Origin: Candidatus Bathyarchaeota archaeon
GTDB taxonomy: Archaea; Thermoproteota; Bathyarchaeia; TCS64
Length of the DNA stretch: 53,634 bases
Assembly: GCA_020346605.1 (NCBI GenBank)
Contig: CP070784.1
Location: forward strand, 1,204,335-1,257,968
Reading direction: 5' to 3'
The notes beneath the pieces were generated by a model, which saw only the letters and a list, made by a program, of their open reading frames with translations, ran no database searches and was not told where the DNA came from. A program made the position numbers and the translations under genes. How positions within the stretch are numbered: the stretch's first letter is position 1; each line of letters opens with the position of its first letter. This document shows positions 1 through 7,482 of this stretch, in pieces.

Positions 1-475
1 GAGCGCCGCCTCCCAGACCCGGTCCAAGGCCTTCCCCATGTGGACCAAGTATCCTATCTCCTTCTCGTCCTTTCGCATCCTCATCTCCCCCAGCACGGGG
101 ACCGCCGAGACGAAGCTGGCCCTAGGCATCCTCTCCATGTACCTGGTGATGAACCTGGCCTGATGCCTGTCGTTGAGAGCGACTGTGGCCTTGCTCTCAC
201 CAATGATGCCCGCGACAAGCCCAACGGGATCCTCCCATTCCTCCCAAGGGAGGAGGTCGAAGAACACTTGGGTCCCGGAATGCTCGAAATGGGGCATCTC
301 GAATTGGGGGCCAATGAAGCTCCCCCTACCTTCGACGGGGAGCACGAATACGCTGAGGCGCTCGCTCTGGCCGTGGGAGTAAGTCGGTCATGTACTTCAG
401 GTCCATCCCGCCGCCGATGAGCAGGAAGTCGAAACCGTTCTCAGCCATTAACGCCTGCGCTCTCTCACACCTCAT
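1..475 (-). pseudogene. M24 (Xaa-Pro dipeptidase/creatinase-like) peptidase, N-terminal part, frameshifted
   Basis: The minus strand reads as the creatinase-type N-terminal domain of an M24 metallopeptidase, which cleaves Xaa-Pro bonds. The first segment (MRCERAQALMAENGFDF, then a GGGMDLKYMTD stretch) runs from 475 to about 384. The rest (SHGQSERLSVF onward, to MRMRKDEKEIGYLVHMGKAL near the window start) is one frame away. Deleting a single T near 377-384 restores one frame reading YMTDYSHGQ, so the lesion looks like a 1-nt insertion or an assembly error. The catalytic domain lies beyond base 1. A GTG at 505 is an alternative start in the first frame. Family assignment is by eye from the domain pattern and the R-x-x-K-D-E-x-E motif. 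Confidence 0.65.
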
Positions 476-614
476 CTCAAACTCGCCCAAAGCAACACCG
501 TCCACAGAGCACAGTCACAGAACATATCCTCTAACCATTTAATGATTGAGCCTCCATAGCGAGGGTTCGTTCGTAGTGGTGCGGCCGCCGGGATTCGAAC
601 CCGGGTACTCAGCT

Positions 615-630
615 CTCCCCGACGGTGTCG
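615..630 (-). other. tRNA-Gly intron at 37/38 (canonical position)
   Basis: This is a 16-nt intron with a strict archaeal bulge-helix-bulge. The outer helix is TCAGC/GCTGA, the central 4-bp helix CCCC/GGGG, the 3-nt bulges CAC and AGA, and the inner hairpin GAC-ACC-GTC. Cutting between the second and third bulge nucleotides releases C630 to G615. Confidence 0.85.
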
Positions 631-658
631 TGGGGGGCTGAAGTCTTACCAGGCTGGA

Positions 659-674
659 TTCCGCCGACGAGCGT
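659..674 (-). other. tRNA-Gly intron in the D arm (about 10/11)
   Basis: This 16-nt insertion separates G10 from U11. It can form a relaxed bulge-helix-bulge: outer pairs G682-C656 and G681-C657, central helix CCGT (680-677) with GCGG (664-661), bulges GGA and AAT, and a short inner stem CG/CG. Removing it restores a normal D stem. Non-canonical introns of this kind need an endonuclease with broad specificity, usually a heteromeric one. Confidence 0.75.
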
Positions 675-898
675 CCACGGCCGCCTGATGAGGCCCAGCC
701 GCAGTGGTTCAGAGAACGAATGAAAGTCTCCACGCTAATAAGGCTTTTTAGGTGAGGTCTCCCGCGATTCCGCCTTTATGGGACGTCCCCTCCGAGGAGA
801 GCCCTTCGAAGGGTGTATCCCCGTTCAAAGAGGGTTTTTTCTCGATGCGGGGCACTGTAGAGGTCAAAATTAACTAAACAATACAAATCTAAAAAAAG

Positions 899-905
899 TT
901 AAATA
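899..905 (+). promoter_or_regulatory. TATA box upstream of tRNA-Lys
   Basis: An AT-rich box (core TTAAATA) lies in the A-tract about 40 nt before the tRNA-Lys 5' end. That is consistent with an archaeal promoter and a short 5' leader. It probably also drives the regulator gene that follows the tRNA by 12 nt. Confidence 0.45.
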
Positions 906-942
906 CAATGTTGACCTGAAAGGGTAAACGATTAACGGCCTT

Positions 943-1036
943 GGGCCTGTAGCTCAGCAAGGCAGAGCATCGGGCTTTTAAGACTTCGGTCGGAGACACC
1001 CGGTGGTCAGGGGTTCAACTCCCCTCAGGCCCGCCA
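943..1036 (+). tRNA. tRNA-Lys (UUU), CCA encoded, one intron
   Basis: The acceptor GGGCCTG pairs with CAGGCCC, followed by discriminator G1033 and an encoded CCA. The D stem is GCTC/GAGC, the T arm AGGGG-TTCAACT-CCCCT, and the anticodon stem TCGGG/CCCGG (T-G at the outer pair). The spliced anticodon loop is CTTTTAA with anticodon UUU. Discriminator G is usual for archaeal tRNA-Lys. Spliced length is 77 nt with CCA. The window also carries a class I lysyl-tRNA synthetase that would charge it. Confidence 0.92.
981..997 (+). other. tRNA-Lys intron at 37/38
   Basis: This 17-nt intron lies in a clear bulge-helix-bulge: outer helix TCGGG/CCCGG, central helix CTTT/GGAG (two G-U pairs), bulges TAA and ACA, and inner hairpin GAC-TTCG-GTC with a UUCG tetraloop. 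Cuts after the second bulge nucleotides release A981 to C997. Confidence 0.88.
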
Positions 1037-1048
1037 GCCGCGAGGCAA

Positions 1049-1792
1049 ATGGGGAAGGGGGAAAGGGAGACGGAGACGAGAGTAAGAGAACTCAAGTACC
1101 GGATGATGATCACCGACCTCCTCAAGGTCGCCAGTGAGAGCCACACCTACCAGGAGCTCTCGGACTTCCTCGGTCTCAGCCCACCCATACTGAGCAGGTA
1201 CATGCGTGGCCACGTCCTCCCCAGCTACAGCAGAGCCCAAGGCCTCTACGAGAAGCTGATGGAGATCACCAACATCAAGGACCAGCTGAAGAAGCGCATC
1301 AGCTTCGACGACGAGGGGTACTTCGACAACACCCCCCTGGTCTCGGAGATCACTTGGCTCAAGCTAATGTCCAACTACGCTCTGGAAAAGTTCGCCGGCC
1401 GGCGTGTCACCAAGGTCCTCACCGCGGCCGTCGACGGCATCCCCGTCTCCACCCTAGTGTCGAACCTCCTCGAGGTGGATCTCCTCGTCGCTAAGAACAC
1501 CAAGGAGGTGGGGATCAACGACTTCGTCGAGGAGACGTACATTCCCAAAGGCTCGGCGATACGTCAGAGCCTGTACGTTCCCAGATCCGCCATCAAGAAG
1601 AGGGACAGCGTACTCATTATAGACGATGTCGTTCGCACGGGCGAGACCGTCAAAGCGCTGGTGGACCTCGTGACCAACCAAAGAGCGGACATCGCAGGCA
1701 TCTACGTCCTGGTTACCGTGGGGGAGGAGTGGAAGAACTACCTGAATGAGTGTATAAGCAAGTTCTCCTTCGAGACCTTGATAGAGCTATGA
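1049..1792 (+). CDS. gfcR: GfcR-like regulator: HTH plus orotate/adenine PRTase-type domain
   Basis: The 247-residue protein has an N-terminal helix-turn-helix (residues about 20-60, YQELSDFLGLSPPILSRYMRG) fused to a phosphoribosyltransferase fold. The PRPP-binding motif VLIIDDVVRTGETVKAL is at residues 188-204. This architecture is that of archaeal PyrE-like regulators such as GfcR of haloarchaea, which regulate transcription in response to a phosphosugar instead of making nucleotides. The PRPP loop is intact, so ligand binding or residual catalysis is possible. The gene starts 12 nt after tRNA-Lys and is probably co-transcribed with it. It is followed by an own-promoter rpo7 cluster. The actual target genes cannot be read from this sequence. 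Confidence 0.85.
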   Translation: MGKGERETETRVRELKYRMMITDLLKVASESHTYQELSDFLGLSPPILSRYMRGHVLPSYSRAQGLYEKLMEITNIKDQLKKRISFDDEGYFDNTPLVSEITWLKLMSNYALEKFAGRRVTKVLTAAVDGIPVSTLVSNLLEVDLLVAKNTKEVGINDFVEETYIPKGSAIRQSLYVPRSAIKKRDSVLIIDDVVRTGETVKALVDLVTNQRADIAGIYVLVTVGEEWKNYLNECISKFSFETLIEL

Positions 1793-1889
1793 CCTATTAT
1801 GGTTGGTCGGTGGTCTGAGACATATTTTCTCAACGATTAAAAACACTTTTATCCGAGCATTATTGTTAAGATGAGGCGAGCCAAAAGAG

Positions 1890-2468
1890 ATGTTTAACAA
1901 GATCACGCTAAGAGACACCATCCGCATCGATCCGATATTGTTCGACCAGCCCATCGAAGAAGCGGCCCTGGAGGAGCTCCGTAACAAGTACGAGGGGCTG
2001 GTGGACGACGAACTCGGCTACGTCATCAGTGTCATAGACCTCGACGTGAACCACGTCGGTAGGATCATTCCCGGAGATGGCGGAACCCATCATTCGGTCA
2101 CATTCACTATTCTCTCGTTCTTCCCCGAGCTCCAGGAGGTGGTCGAGGGAGAAGTCGTCGAGGTCGCTGATTTCGGGACGTTCCTCAGGATCGGCCCCGT
2201 GGACGCCCTGCTCCACGTCTCCCAGCTAATGGACGACTTCATCTCCTTCGACGAGAGGCAGGGAGTGCTCCTCGGCAGAGAGTCGGGGAGGACGATACAG
2301 AGGAGCGACTTCTTCAGAGTAAGGATCGTCGCTGTCTCCTTCCCCAGAGGCAGGAGCTCCGGCAAGATCGGAGTTACGGCTCGCCAGCCATTCCTGGGTA
2401 AGCTGAAGTGGATCGAAGAAGAGGTGAAGGAATTGATGCCGAAGGAAGAGGAGGAGGCCGAGGAATGA
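1890..2468 (+). CDS. rpo7: RNA polymerase subunit Rpo7 (RpoE')
   Basis: The protein is 192 residues, the usual length for the archaeal homologue of eukaryotic Rpb7. It has an N-terminal RNP-like domain (MFNKITLRDTIRIDP start) and a C-terminal S1/OB domain (EVVEVADFGTFLRIGPVDALLHVSQ, residues about 88-112). It forms the stalk of RNA polymerase with Rpo4, binds exiting RNA and helps open the promoter. The C-terminus ends in an acidic run (KEEEEAEE). A TATA-like TTTTATCC at about 1850 precedes the start by about 37 nt. The stop overlaps the spt4 start by ATGA, so the two are translationally coupled. Confidence 0.95.
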   Translation: MFNKITLRDTIRIDPILFDQPIEEAALEELRNKYEGLVDDELGYVISVIDLDVNHVGRIIPGDGGTHHSVTFTILSFFPELQEVVEGEVVEVADFGTFLRIGPVDALLHVSQLMDDFISFDERQGVLLGRESGRTIQRSDFFRVRIVAVSFPRGRSSGKIGVTARQPFLGKLKWIEEEVKELMPKEEEEAEE

Positions 2469-2647
2469 GCAGAGCCTGCAGGAACTGCAAGGTCATCACC
2501 GAGGAAACGGCCTGCCACCTGTGCAAAGGCACAGACCTCAGCGACGACTACTCAGGGCTCCTCGTTGTCCTAGAACCGGAGGGCTCCCAGATGGCTCAGA
2601 CGATGGAAATCAAAAAGGAGGGCCGGTACGCTCTCAAGATCAGGTAA
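2465..2647 (+). CDS. spt4: Transcription elongation factor Spt4 (RpoE'')
   Basis: This 60-residue zinc-ribbon protein has cysteine pairs CRNC (C5, C8) and CHLC (C17, C20). Spt4 binds the NGN domain of Spt5, and the pair makes RNA polymerase more processive. The start ATG overlaps the rpo7 stop, which fixes it; an upstream in-frame extension has no ribosome binding site of its own. The rpo7-spt4-DUF359-S24e-S27ae order is a standard archaeal cluster and supports the call. Confidence 0.93.
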   Translation: MSRACRNCKVITEETACHLCKGTDLSDDYSGLLVVLEPEGSQMAQTMEIKKEGRYALKIR

Positions 2648-2663
2648 CGGTCGTCGATCGTCG

Positions 2664-3197
2664 ATGACCACATATAAGACTCGTCTCCTCCCTGTGGCCA
2701 TGAGGGCGGAGTTAAAAGCGCCGCTGGGTAGGCTTCTCACCGGTGAGCCTTCAGAGACTGTGACTAAGCTCAGGGACATGTTACTCAACCTTGAGCCACC
2801 CTCGTTCGCCGTCGTCGGCGACTTTACGACCAAGAACATACTAGAAGCCGGATTGGAGCCAAATATCTGCATCATCGACCACAGGGTCATGAGGACGGAT
2901 GTGGGCCCCATGGACCATGGCGATAGGCGGATACTTAACGCCCCAAACCCTGCCGGAACCATCGATGGCAAGGCTTGGGAAGCGTTGAAGGCTGCGGTAA
3001 CCCTTAAAAGCCGGGTATCTGTTATCGTTGAGGGTGAGGAAGACCTACTAGTACTCCCCCTCATTGCACTGATGTCTCCGGGATCCCTCATCGTTTACGG
3101 CCAACCCAGGGAGGGGATGGTCGTTGTCGAGGTCTCCGAGGAGATGAAGAGGTGGGCGGAGGACTTCATGGCCCGCATGGAGGAAGGATCGAACTGA
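2664..3197 (+). CDS. GTP-dependent dephospho-CoA kinase (DUF359)
   Basis: The protein is 177 residues and belongs to the archaeal DUF359 family, which does the last step of coenzyme A synthesis (dephospho-CoA to CoA) with GTP as donor. It replaces bacterial CoaE. Visible family features are FAVVGDFTTKNILEAG near residues 48-62, IIDHRVMR at about 70-77, and the acidic VIVEGEEDLLVLPL segment at about 119-132, which carries catalytic acidic residues. It sits between spt4 and S24e, as in many archaea. The end overlaps the region upstream of S24e. Confidence 0.88.
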   Translation: MTTYKTRLLPVAMRAELKAPLGRLLTGEPSETVTKLRDMLLNLEPPSFAVVGDFTTKNILEAGLEPNICIIDHRVMRTDVGPMDHGDRRILNAPNPAGTIDGKAWEALKAAVTLKSRVSVIVEGEEDLLVLPLIALMSPGSLIVYGQPREGMVVVEVSEEMKRWAEDFMARMEEGSN

Positions 3198-3202
3198 AGA
3201 CG

Positions 3203-3508
3203 GTGCTGAAGACTGTAAAGACCAACCCGCTGATGGGGAGACGGGAAGTGGACTTCGAGATCATCGAGCCCTCTACGCCGTCAAGGTCGGCTGTGAGGCG
3301 GGACATCGCCGTTCTGATGAAGGCTGAACTGGATCAGGTCTGGGTGAGAAAGATCGTTACGAAGACCGGGACCCAGACGACCGTTGGGGTAGCACATGTC
3401 TACGACGATCAGAGGCAGGCCATAAAGATCGAGCCGGCATACATCATAGAGAGGAACAAGGTTCCTGAGCGCTCCGAGGAGCAGCCCCCTGAGGAACAGC
3501 CAGCATAG
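3203..3508 (+). CDS. rps24e: 30S ribosomal protein S24e
   Basis: The core matches S24e: NPLMGRREVDFEI, TPSRSAVRRDIAVLM, and VRKIVTKTGTQTTVGVAHVYDD. The start is uncertain. GTG at 3203 is the nearest conventional codon; CTG at 3194 lies a better distance from the GGAGG at 3178. The reading frame stops at TAG 3506-3508 inside an acidic tail (EEQPPEEQPA). The same frame then stays open for 12 more mostly acidic codons before TGA, as if a longer tail had been cut by a nonsense change or is reached by read-through. TAG is used as an ordinary stop elsewhere here (moaC, moaE), so pyrrolysine is unlikely. Confidence 0.85.
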   Translation: MLKTVKTNPLMGRREVDFEIIEPSTPSRSAVRRDIAVLMKAELDQVWVRKIVTKTGTQTTVGVAHVYDDQRQAIKIEPAYIIERNKVPERSEEQPPEEQPA

Positions 3509-3576
3509 GAAGAGAAAGTCGAAGAGGAGGAGGCTGAAACTGAATGAGAACAGACTGACACGGTGGAGGAGTAGAT

Positions 3577-3750
3577 GTGTCTAAGCTAAAGAAGATCCAC
3601 GAACAATACGAGATAAAGGACGGAAAGCTTGAGCGGAAGCGCCCTTTCTGCAACCGCTGCGGCAGAGGCTACTTCATGGCGGACCACGGAGATAGGTACA
3701 CCTGTGGCCACTGTGGTTTCACCATCTTCAAGCAAAAAGAAAGGGAATAA
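3577..3750 (+). CDS. rps27ae: 30S ribosomal protein S27ae
   Basis: The 57-residue zinc-ribbon protein starts at GTG 3577, with GGAGGAG at 3565-3571 as ribosome binding site. The zinc cysteines are CNRC and CGHC ([20 protein letters not shown] region, then GFTIFKQKE). It follows S24e as in most archaea. The archaeal protein lacks the ubiquitin fusion seen in eukaryotes. Length is normal for the family. Confidence 0.93.
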   Translation: MSKLKKIHEQYEIKDGKLERKRPFCNRCGRGYFMADHGDRYTCGHCGFTIFKQKERE

Positions 3751-3803
3751 ACCCCAGCAAGTTGTTTCCATGATTATAAATTTGGCAATCCAGGAGAGAC
3801 AAA

Positions 3804-4496
3804 GTGAGGGACATGAAACTCGAAGGAGTCGTCTTCGATCTCGACGCCACCCTCGTCAACATGGGCGGCTTCGTAGATTGGAAGGAGGCCCATAGAAAAG
3901 CCCGCGAGGCATACCAGACCACCGAATGCCCCAAGGAGTTTGTGCTGAAGTGCAGCGAGAGGGGGCTCTTCAACATGCTCAACCTCGTTAGAGACGAGGT
4001 GTCCCGAACTATACCTGAGAAGGTCGAGGAGATCCAGCTCAAGGCGTACGACGCCATAGAGTCCTGCGAAGTCGAGAGCATCGAAGCCTGCCACCTCATG
4101 CCCGGATGCGAGGACGTCCTTGACTGGCTCGAAGAGAGGGACATCAGGATGGGCGTAGCGACATCCAACTCCCAGACCGTCGCCGAGGAGATACTGAAGA
4201 GGAAAGGGATCGACCGATACTTCGCGGCTGTCGTCGGGCGCAGACCTGAGCTCAGGATGAAGCCTCACCCCGACCAGATACTGAAGTGCTTCGAGATGAT
4301 GGGCGTGGACCCGAGCGGAGGTGTCGTCGTCGGCGACAGCGTCAGGGACGTCGCTGCTGCAAAATCCGCCGAAATCTATGTGGTTGCTGTCCCAGCCTAC
4401 TTCACGAGAAGGGATTCTATCATAGAGGCTGGGGCCGACGTGATCATCGATAGCCTAGAAGATCTCCTCGTCGTTTTGTCCATGTTACAACGTTGA
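3804..4496 (+). CDS. HAD-superfamily hydrolase (phosphoglycolate phosphatase-like)
   Basis: The 230-residue HAD phosphatase has motif I DLDAT (nucleophile D12, acid D14), a helical cap at about residues 20-100, motif II in GVATSNSQT, motif III lysine in RMKPHPDQ and motif IV GDSVRDVAAAK. The HPDQ and cap pattern resembles phosphoglycolate phosphatase and related phosphatases. The substrate cannot be told from sequence. It stands alone downstream of S27ae; the next gene is convergent. Confidence 0.88.
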   Translation: MRDMKLEGVVFDLDATLVNMGGFVDWKEAHRKAREAYQTTECPKEFVLKCSERGLFNMLNLVRDEVSRTIPEKVEEIQLKAYDAIESCEVESIEACHLMPGCEDVLDWLEERDIRMGVATSNSQTVAEEILKRKGIDRYFAAVVGRRPELRMKPHPDQILKCFEMMGVDPSGGVVVGDSVRDVAAAKSAEIYVVAVPAYFTRRDSIIEAGADVIIDSLEDLLVVLSMLQR

Positions 4497-4521
4497 CATG
4501 GACAGAAGGATTATCCTTGCT

Positions 4522-5211
4522 CTAGCCTTCGGCTGGTATCAAGTTGAAGTAGGCTCCGATGTAGTAGATTATAGCGAGGATCACTGTCGCAATGAAGAAC
4601 CCCTTGAGGGCTCTCTTCCTGTCTAAAACGAAGGCAGATAGACCACCAGTGACGAATCCACTGAGGTGCACGTCATGGGCTATCCCGATGTCGTTGGCCA
4701 TCCAGAGGGCTGAGAGCTCGACGAGGACAAGCATGAGCCCCACGACAACGGATGGAAGGGGGACGACGAGGGTGAAGGTGAGCTTGAATGGCATCAGGAG
4801 GAACAATATCGCGATGACTCCGAAAATAGCACCTGAGGAACCGACGAGAGGTATCTCCGATCCGAAGTTTAAAATACAGTGAATAAACCCAGCAATGATT
4901 CCGGACACTAAAAAGACTGCCAGGTACTTCAAGCGCCCTATCTCCCTCTCGACGAGGACTCCAGCCCCATAGAGGGCGACGCTGTTCACGAAGAGGTGCA
5001 CAAGGTTACCGTGGAGGAACATGTATGTCAAGAGGCTGTCGACCTGGACTAGGCTGAACAAGTTCACGGGCGTCAGTGAGAAGGCGTCGTATAGCTCCTT
5101 TGCGTCGACAGGGCGTAGAAGCGAGATGTAGATCTGTGTCATGACGATGACGGTCAGAAGGAGATACGTCACGATGGGTGTCGGCGTGCCCTTCTCGTCT
5201 TCCATACCCAA
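4522..5211 (-). CDS. Rhomboid-family intramembrane serine protease
   Basis: The protein is 229 residues with about six hydrophobic helices. The catalytic serine is in GSSGAIFG (S126) on TM4 and the catalytic histidine in HDVHLSGF (H182) on TM6. The oxyanion-associated HGNLVHLFVNS motif (N76) is on TM2. These are the diagnostic rhomboid positions, and all are present, so it is probably active. Rhomboids cut single-pass membrane proteins inside the bilayer. No substrate gene is evident nearby. Confidence 0.93.
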   Translation of the reverse strand: MGMEDEKGTPTPIVTYLLLTVIVMTQIYISLLRPVDAKELYDAFSLTPVNLFSLVQVDSLLTYMFLHGNLVHLFVNSVALYGAGVLVEREIGRLKYLAVFLVSGIIAGFIHCILNFGSEIPLVGSSGAIFGVIAILFLLMPFKLTFTLVVPLPSVVVGLMLVLVELSALWMANDIGIAHDVHLSGFVTGGLSAFVLDRKRALKGFFIATVILAIIYYIGAYFNLIPAEG

Positions 5212-5371
5212 CGGGATTATGGTGGACCCCCGTTTAAGCGTGACGACTCGGCTCCTCAGAAGATGGTAGCTGGGTTTAACGTATAGAATGTAAAAATGTG
5301 GTGTTTTACTTATACGTTATAGTGATACTTAAATCACCAATGGCACCCCCTCCTATCATGGGGGCAGCATT

Positions 5372-5647
5372 TTGTCCCTCGAGATACAGGACAGATTGCG
5401 AAAGTACTGTTTGCTGACTGAGGACAGAAGTACCATCGACAAGTTCGTATGCCCGGTGGAGAGCTGTGATTTCTCCACCAGGCTCGGGCCGGGTGCCCTG
5501 AGGATGCATATCCTCATGAAATCGGATCCAAGTATCGAGCGCAGGTATTGCCCGTCCCACCACGAGTTCTACCGGACGTATCAGGACGAGATGGGGATGG
5601 ACGTGGTCAGGTACCTCATGAACCTGCCAAGGGTCCAGGTTGACTGA
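5372..5647 (+). CDS. Small zinc-finger protein of unknown function
   Basis: The 91-residue protein starts at TTG 5372. It has candidate zinc ligands C27, C32, H46 and a second set C60, H63, H64, in a pattern close to a C2H2 finger followed by CPSHHEFYRTY. The codon pattern is like neighbouring genes, and TATA-like sequence lies upstream around 5310-5330. I do not recognise a named family. Such short zinc-finger proteins in archaea are often DNA- or RNA-binding; this is inference. Confidence 0.6.
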   Translation: MSLEIQDRLRKYCLLTEDRSTIDKFVCPVESCDFSTRLGPGALRMHILMKSDPSIERRYCPSHHEFYRTYQDEMGMDVVRYLMNLPRVQVD

Positions 5648-5812
5648 GGAGTAGATGTAATCGCTGAGGACAGAGGAGGCGGGGGAACGACACTCCACTT
5701 TTTTTCTGAGCTGCTGAGATGCTGAACTAACCCCCTTTATATTCACTTTCGGAACTGTGAAAAAGTTTTTACAAGGAGCCCTCCATTAGGGGATGGTAAA
5801 GGGGAACAATAA

Positions 5813-7423
5813 ATGGGCAACGGACAGCGCGATAAGAGACATGAGATCATCGGACGTGGCACCTGGTACGACAAGACGGCTCTGGAGCTCATAGAGAGAG
5901 AGAGACGCCTAGGTCGCAGCCTGGATCTGATCAGGACAGAGAGCGGCCTCGGCGCCTCAGGATTCCCCCACATAGGGAGCCTCGGTGACGCGCTCAGGAA
6001 CCTCGCCGTAGCCATGGGGGTCAAGATCCAGGGTTACGACGCAGAGCTCATTGCGTTCTCCGACGACAAGGACGGCCTCAGGAAGGTGCCTGCGGGATTG
6101 CCAGAGGAGATGGAGAAGTGGCTGGGCTATCCCGTCTCATCCATCCCGGACGACTTCGGGGACTGCCACGAAAGCTTCGGAGCCCACATGTCCTCACTCC
6201 TCCTCGATGCCCTCGGCACCTGCGGCGCCGAGTACCGCTTTATGTCGGGCACCAAGGTATACGAGGAGGGCATCCTCGACGACGAGATCGTCACTATAAT
6301 GGAGAAAGCTGACAAGGCCGGGGAAATTATCAAGGAAGAGCTGGGGCAGGAGAAGTACACTGAGACCCTTCCGTACTTTGCTGTCTGCGAGAGCTGTGGC
6401 CGAATCTACACTACAAACGCTTATCGATACATCCCGGGGGAACGCAAGGTCCTGTACCGCTGCGAGGGAATGGAGGTGAAAGGGAGATGGCTGGAGGGCT
6501 GCGGCCACGAGGGCGAGGTCGACGTCACCTCCGGCATGGGGAAGCTTAGCTGGAAAGTTGAGTTCGCCGCCAGGTGGAGGGCCCTCGACATCCGCTTCGA
6601 GGCCTACGGTAAGGACATCGCCGACTCCGTTAGGGTCAATGACAGGATCTGCAAGGAGATCCTGGGCCACGAACCGCCCATGCACGCCCAGTACGAGATG
6701 TTCCTGGACAGGGGAGGCAAGAAGATCTCTAAGTCGGCTGGGAACGTATTCACACCCCAGGTCTGGTACAGGTACGCTTCGCCGCAGAGCCTCAACCTGC
6801 TCATATTCAAGCGCTTCGTAGGGACCAAGAGTGGCTCGGTCGAGGACATACAGCCCCACGCCGACGAGCTCGACGACATCGAGGACATCTATTTCGGCCG
6901 GAGGAAGGTCAAAGACTCCATGGAGGAGGCGAAGCTCAAGGGCCTCTACGAGTACTGCTGGATGATGAAGCCCCCGCAGGAGCCCGACATCCACGTCCCC
7001 TACAACCTGATGATCAACCTCGCCAAGGTGGCGCCGAAGGCGGCTGAGGCCGGATTCATAGTCGAGAAGCTCGAGACCTACGGATACCTCAAGGACAATG
7101 ACAGAGGGCTCGACAAAAGGATCGGCTACGCCCTCAACTGGGTCGAGGACTTCGGCGAGGCAGAGGTGCAGCGAGTCGAGCTCTCGGAGGCCGATGTGAA
7201 GGCTGTCAGTGGCGTAATCGAGGCCTTAAAGGCGGCCAAACACGAGGACGACTACCAAGCCTCGGTGTTCGACGTGGCTAGAACGTTGGAGATCCGCCCC
7301 GAGAGCCTGTTCCGGATCCTGTACAAAATCCTCATAGGGCGAAGCCAGGGGCCCAGGTTCGGCCCATATGTGGCCTCAATGGGGAAGGAGAGCGTCGTAA
7401 GGGAGCTTGAGAAAGCTCTCTGA
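5813..7423 (+). CDS. lysK: Lysyl-tRNA synthetase, class I
   Basis: The 536-residue enzyme charges tRNA-Lys. Class I signatures are clear: HIG at residues 53-55 (FPHIGSLGD) and KISKS at 304-308 (KKISKSAGN). A zinc-binding insertion carries C192, C195, C217 and C230. This is the archaeal LysRS-I, unrelated to the class II enzyme of most bacteria and eukaryotes. The C-terminal half is the helical anticodon-binding cage. The start follows GGTAAAGGGGAACAATA, an acceptable ribosome binding site. The tRNA-Lys gene is in the same window. Confidence 0.95.
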   Translation: MGNGQRDKRHEIIGRGTWYDKTALELIERERRLGRSLDLIRTESGLGASGFPHIGSLGDALRNLAVAMGVKIQGYDAELIAFSDDKDGLRKVPAGLPEEMEKWLGYPVSSIPDDFGDCHESFGAHMSSLLLDALGTCGAEYRFMSGTKVYEEGILDDEIVTIMEKADKAGEIIKEELGQEKYTETLPYFAVCESCGRIYTTNAYRYIPGERKVLYRCEGMEVKGRWLEGCGHEGEVDVTSGMGKLSWKVEFAARWRALDIRFEAYGKDIADSVRVNDRICKEILGHEPPMHAQYEMFLDRGGKKISKSAGNVFTPQVWYRYASPQSLNLLIFKRFVGTKSGSVEDIQPHADELDDIEDIYFGRRKVKDSMEEAKLKGLYEYCWMMKPPQEPDIHVPYNLMINLAKVAPKAAEAGFIVEKLETYGYLKDNDRGLDKRIGYALNWVEDFGEAEVQRVELSEADVKAVSGVIEALKAAKHEDDYQASVFDVARTLEIRPESLFRILYKILIGRSQGPRFGPYVASMGKESVVRELEKAL

Positions 7424-7482
7424 CTGCATCTGGGCCTTAAATTTTCTCTTCGCAGGACAAATGAAAAAAGGATGTGAGGAGA

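Larger units (their letters stand above)
577..684 (-). tRNA. tRNA-Gly (CCC), CCA encoded, two introns
   Basis: The acceptor strand GCGGCCG (684-678) pairs perfectly with CGGCCGC (587-581), followed by discriminator A580 and an encoded CCA (579-577). The T arm is CCGGG-TTCGAAT-CCCGG. After removal of two 16-nt introns (659-674 and 615-630) the cloverleaf is regular: U8 G9, D stem GTCC/AGAC with loop AGCCTGGTA, anticodon stem TCAGC/GCTGA, loop CCCCCAA, 4-nt variable loop, 76 nt in all with CCA. The anticodon CCC and the GCGG acceptor with A73 fit glycine. Position 33 is C rather than the near-universal U, and one D-stem pair is C-A. The identity is inferred by manual folding. Confidence 0.85.

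Noticed and set aside
40..420. 126-residue open frame on the + strand over the M24 peptidase fragment
   Set aside because: Composition is like an antisense shadow, and the minus strand has clear peptidase motifs.
3506..3547. TAG as pyrrolysine codon in S24e
   Set aside because: TAG is the ordinary stop of several genes here (moaC, moaE, the HD hydrolase and the zinc-ribbon protein), and no PylS/PylT is visible.
5306..5746. 146-residue minus-strand frame opposite the zinc-finger gene
   Set aside because: The + strand frame has a good zinc-ligand pattern; the minus frame has none.
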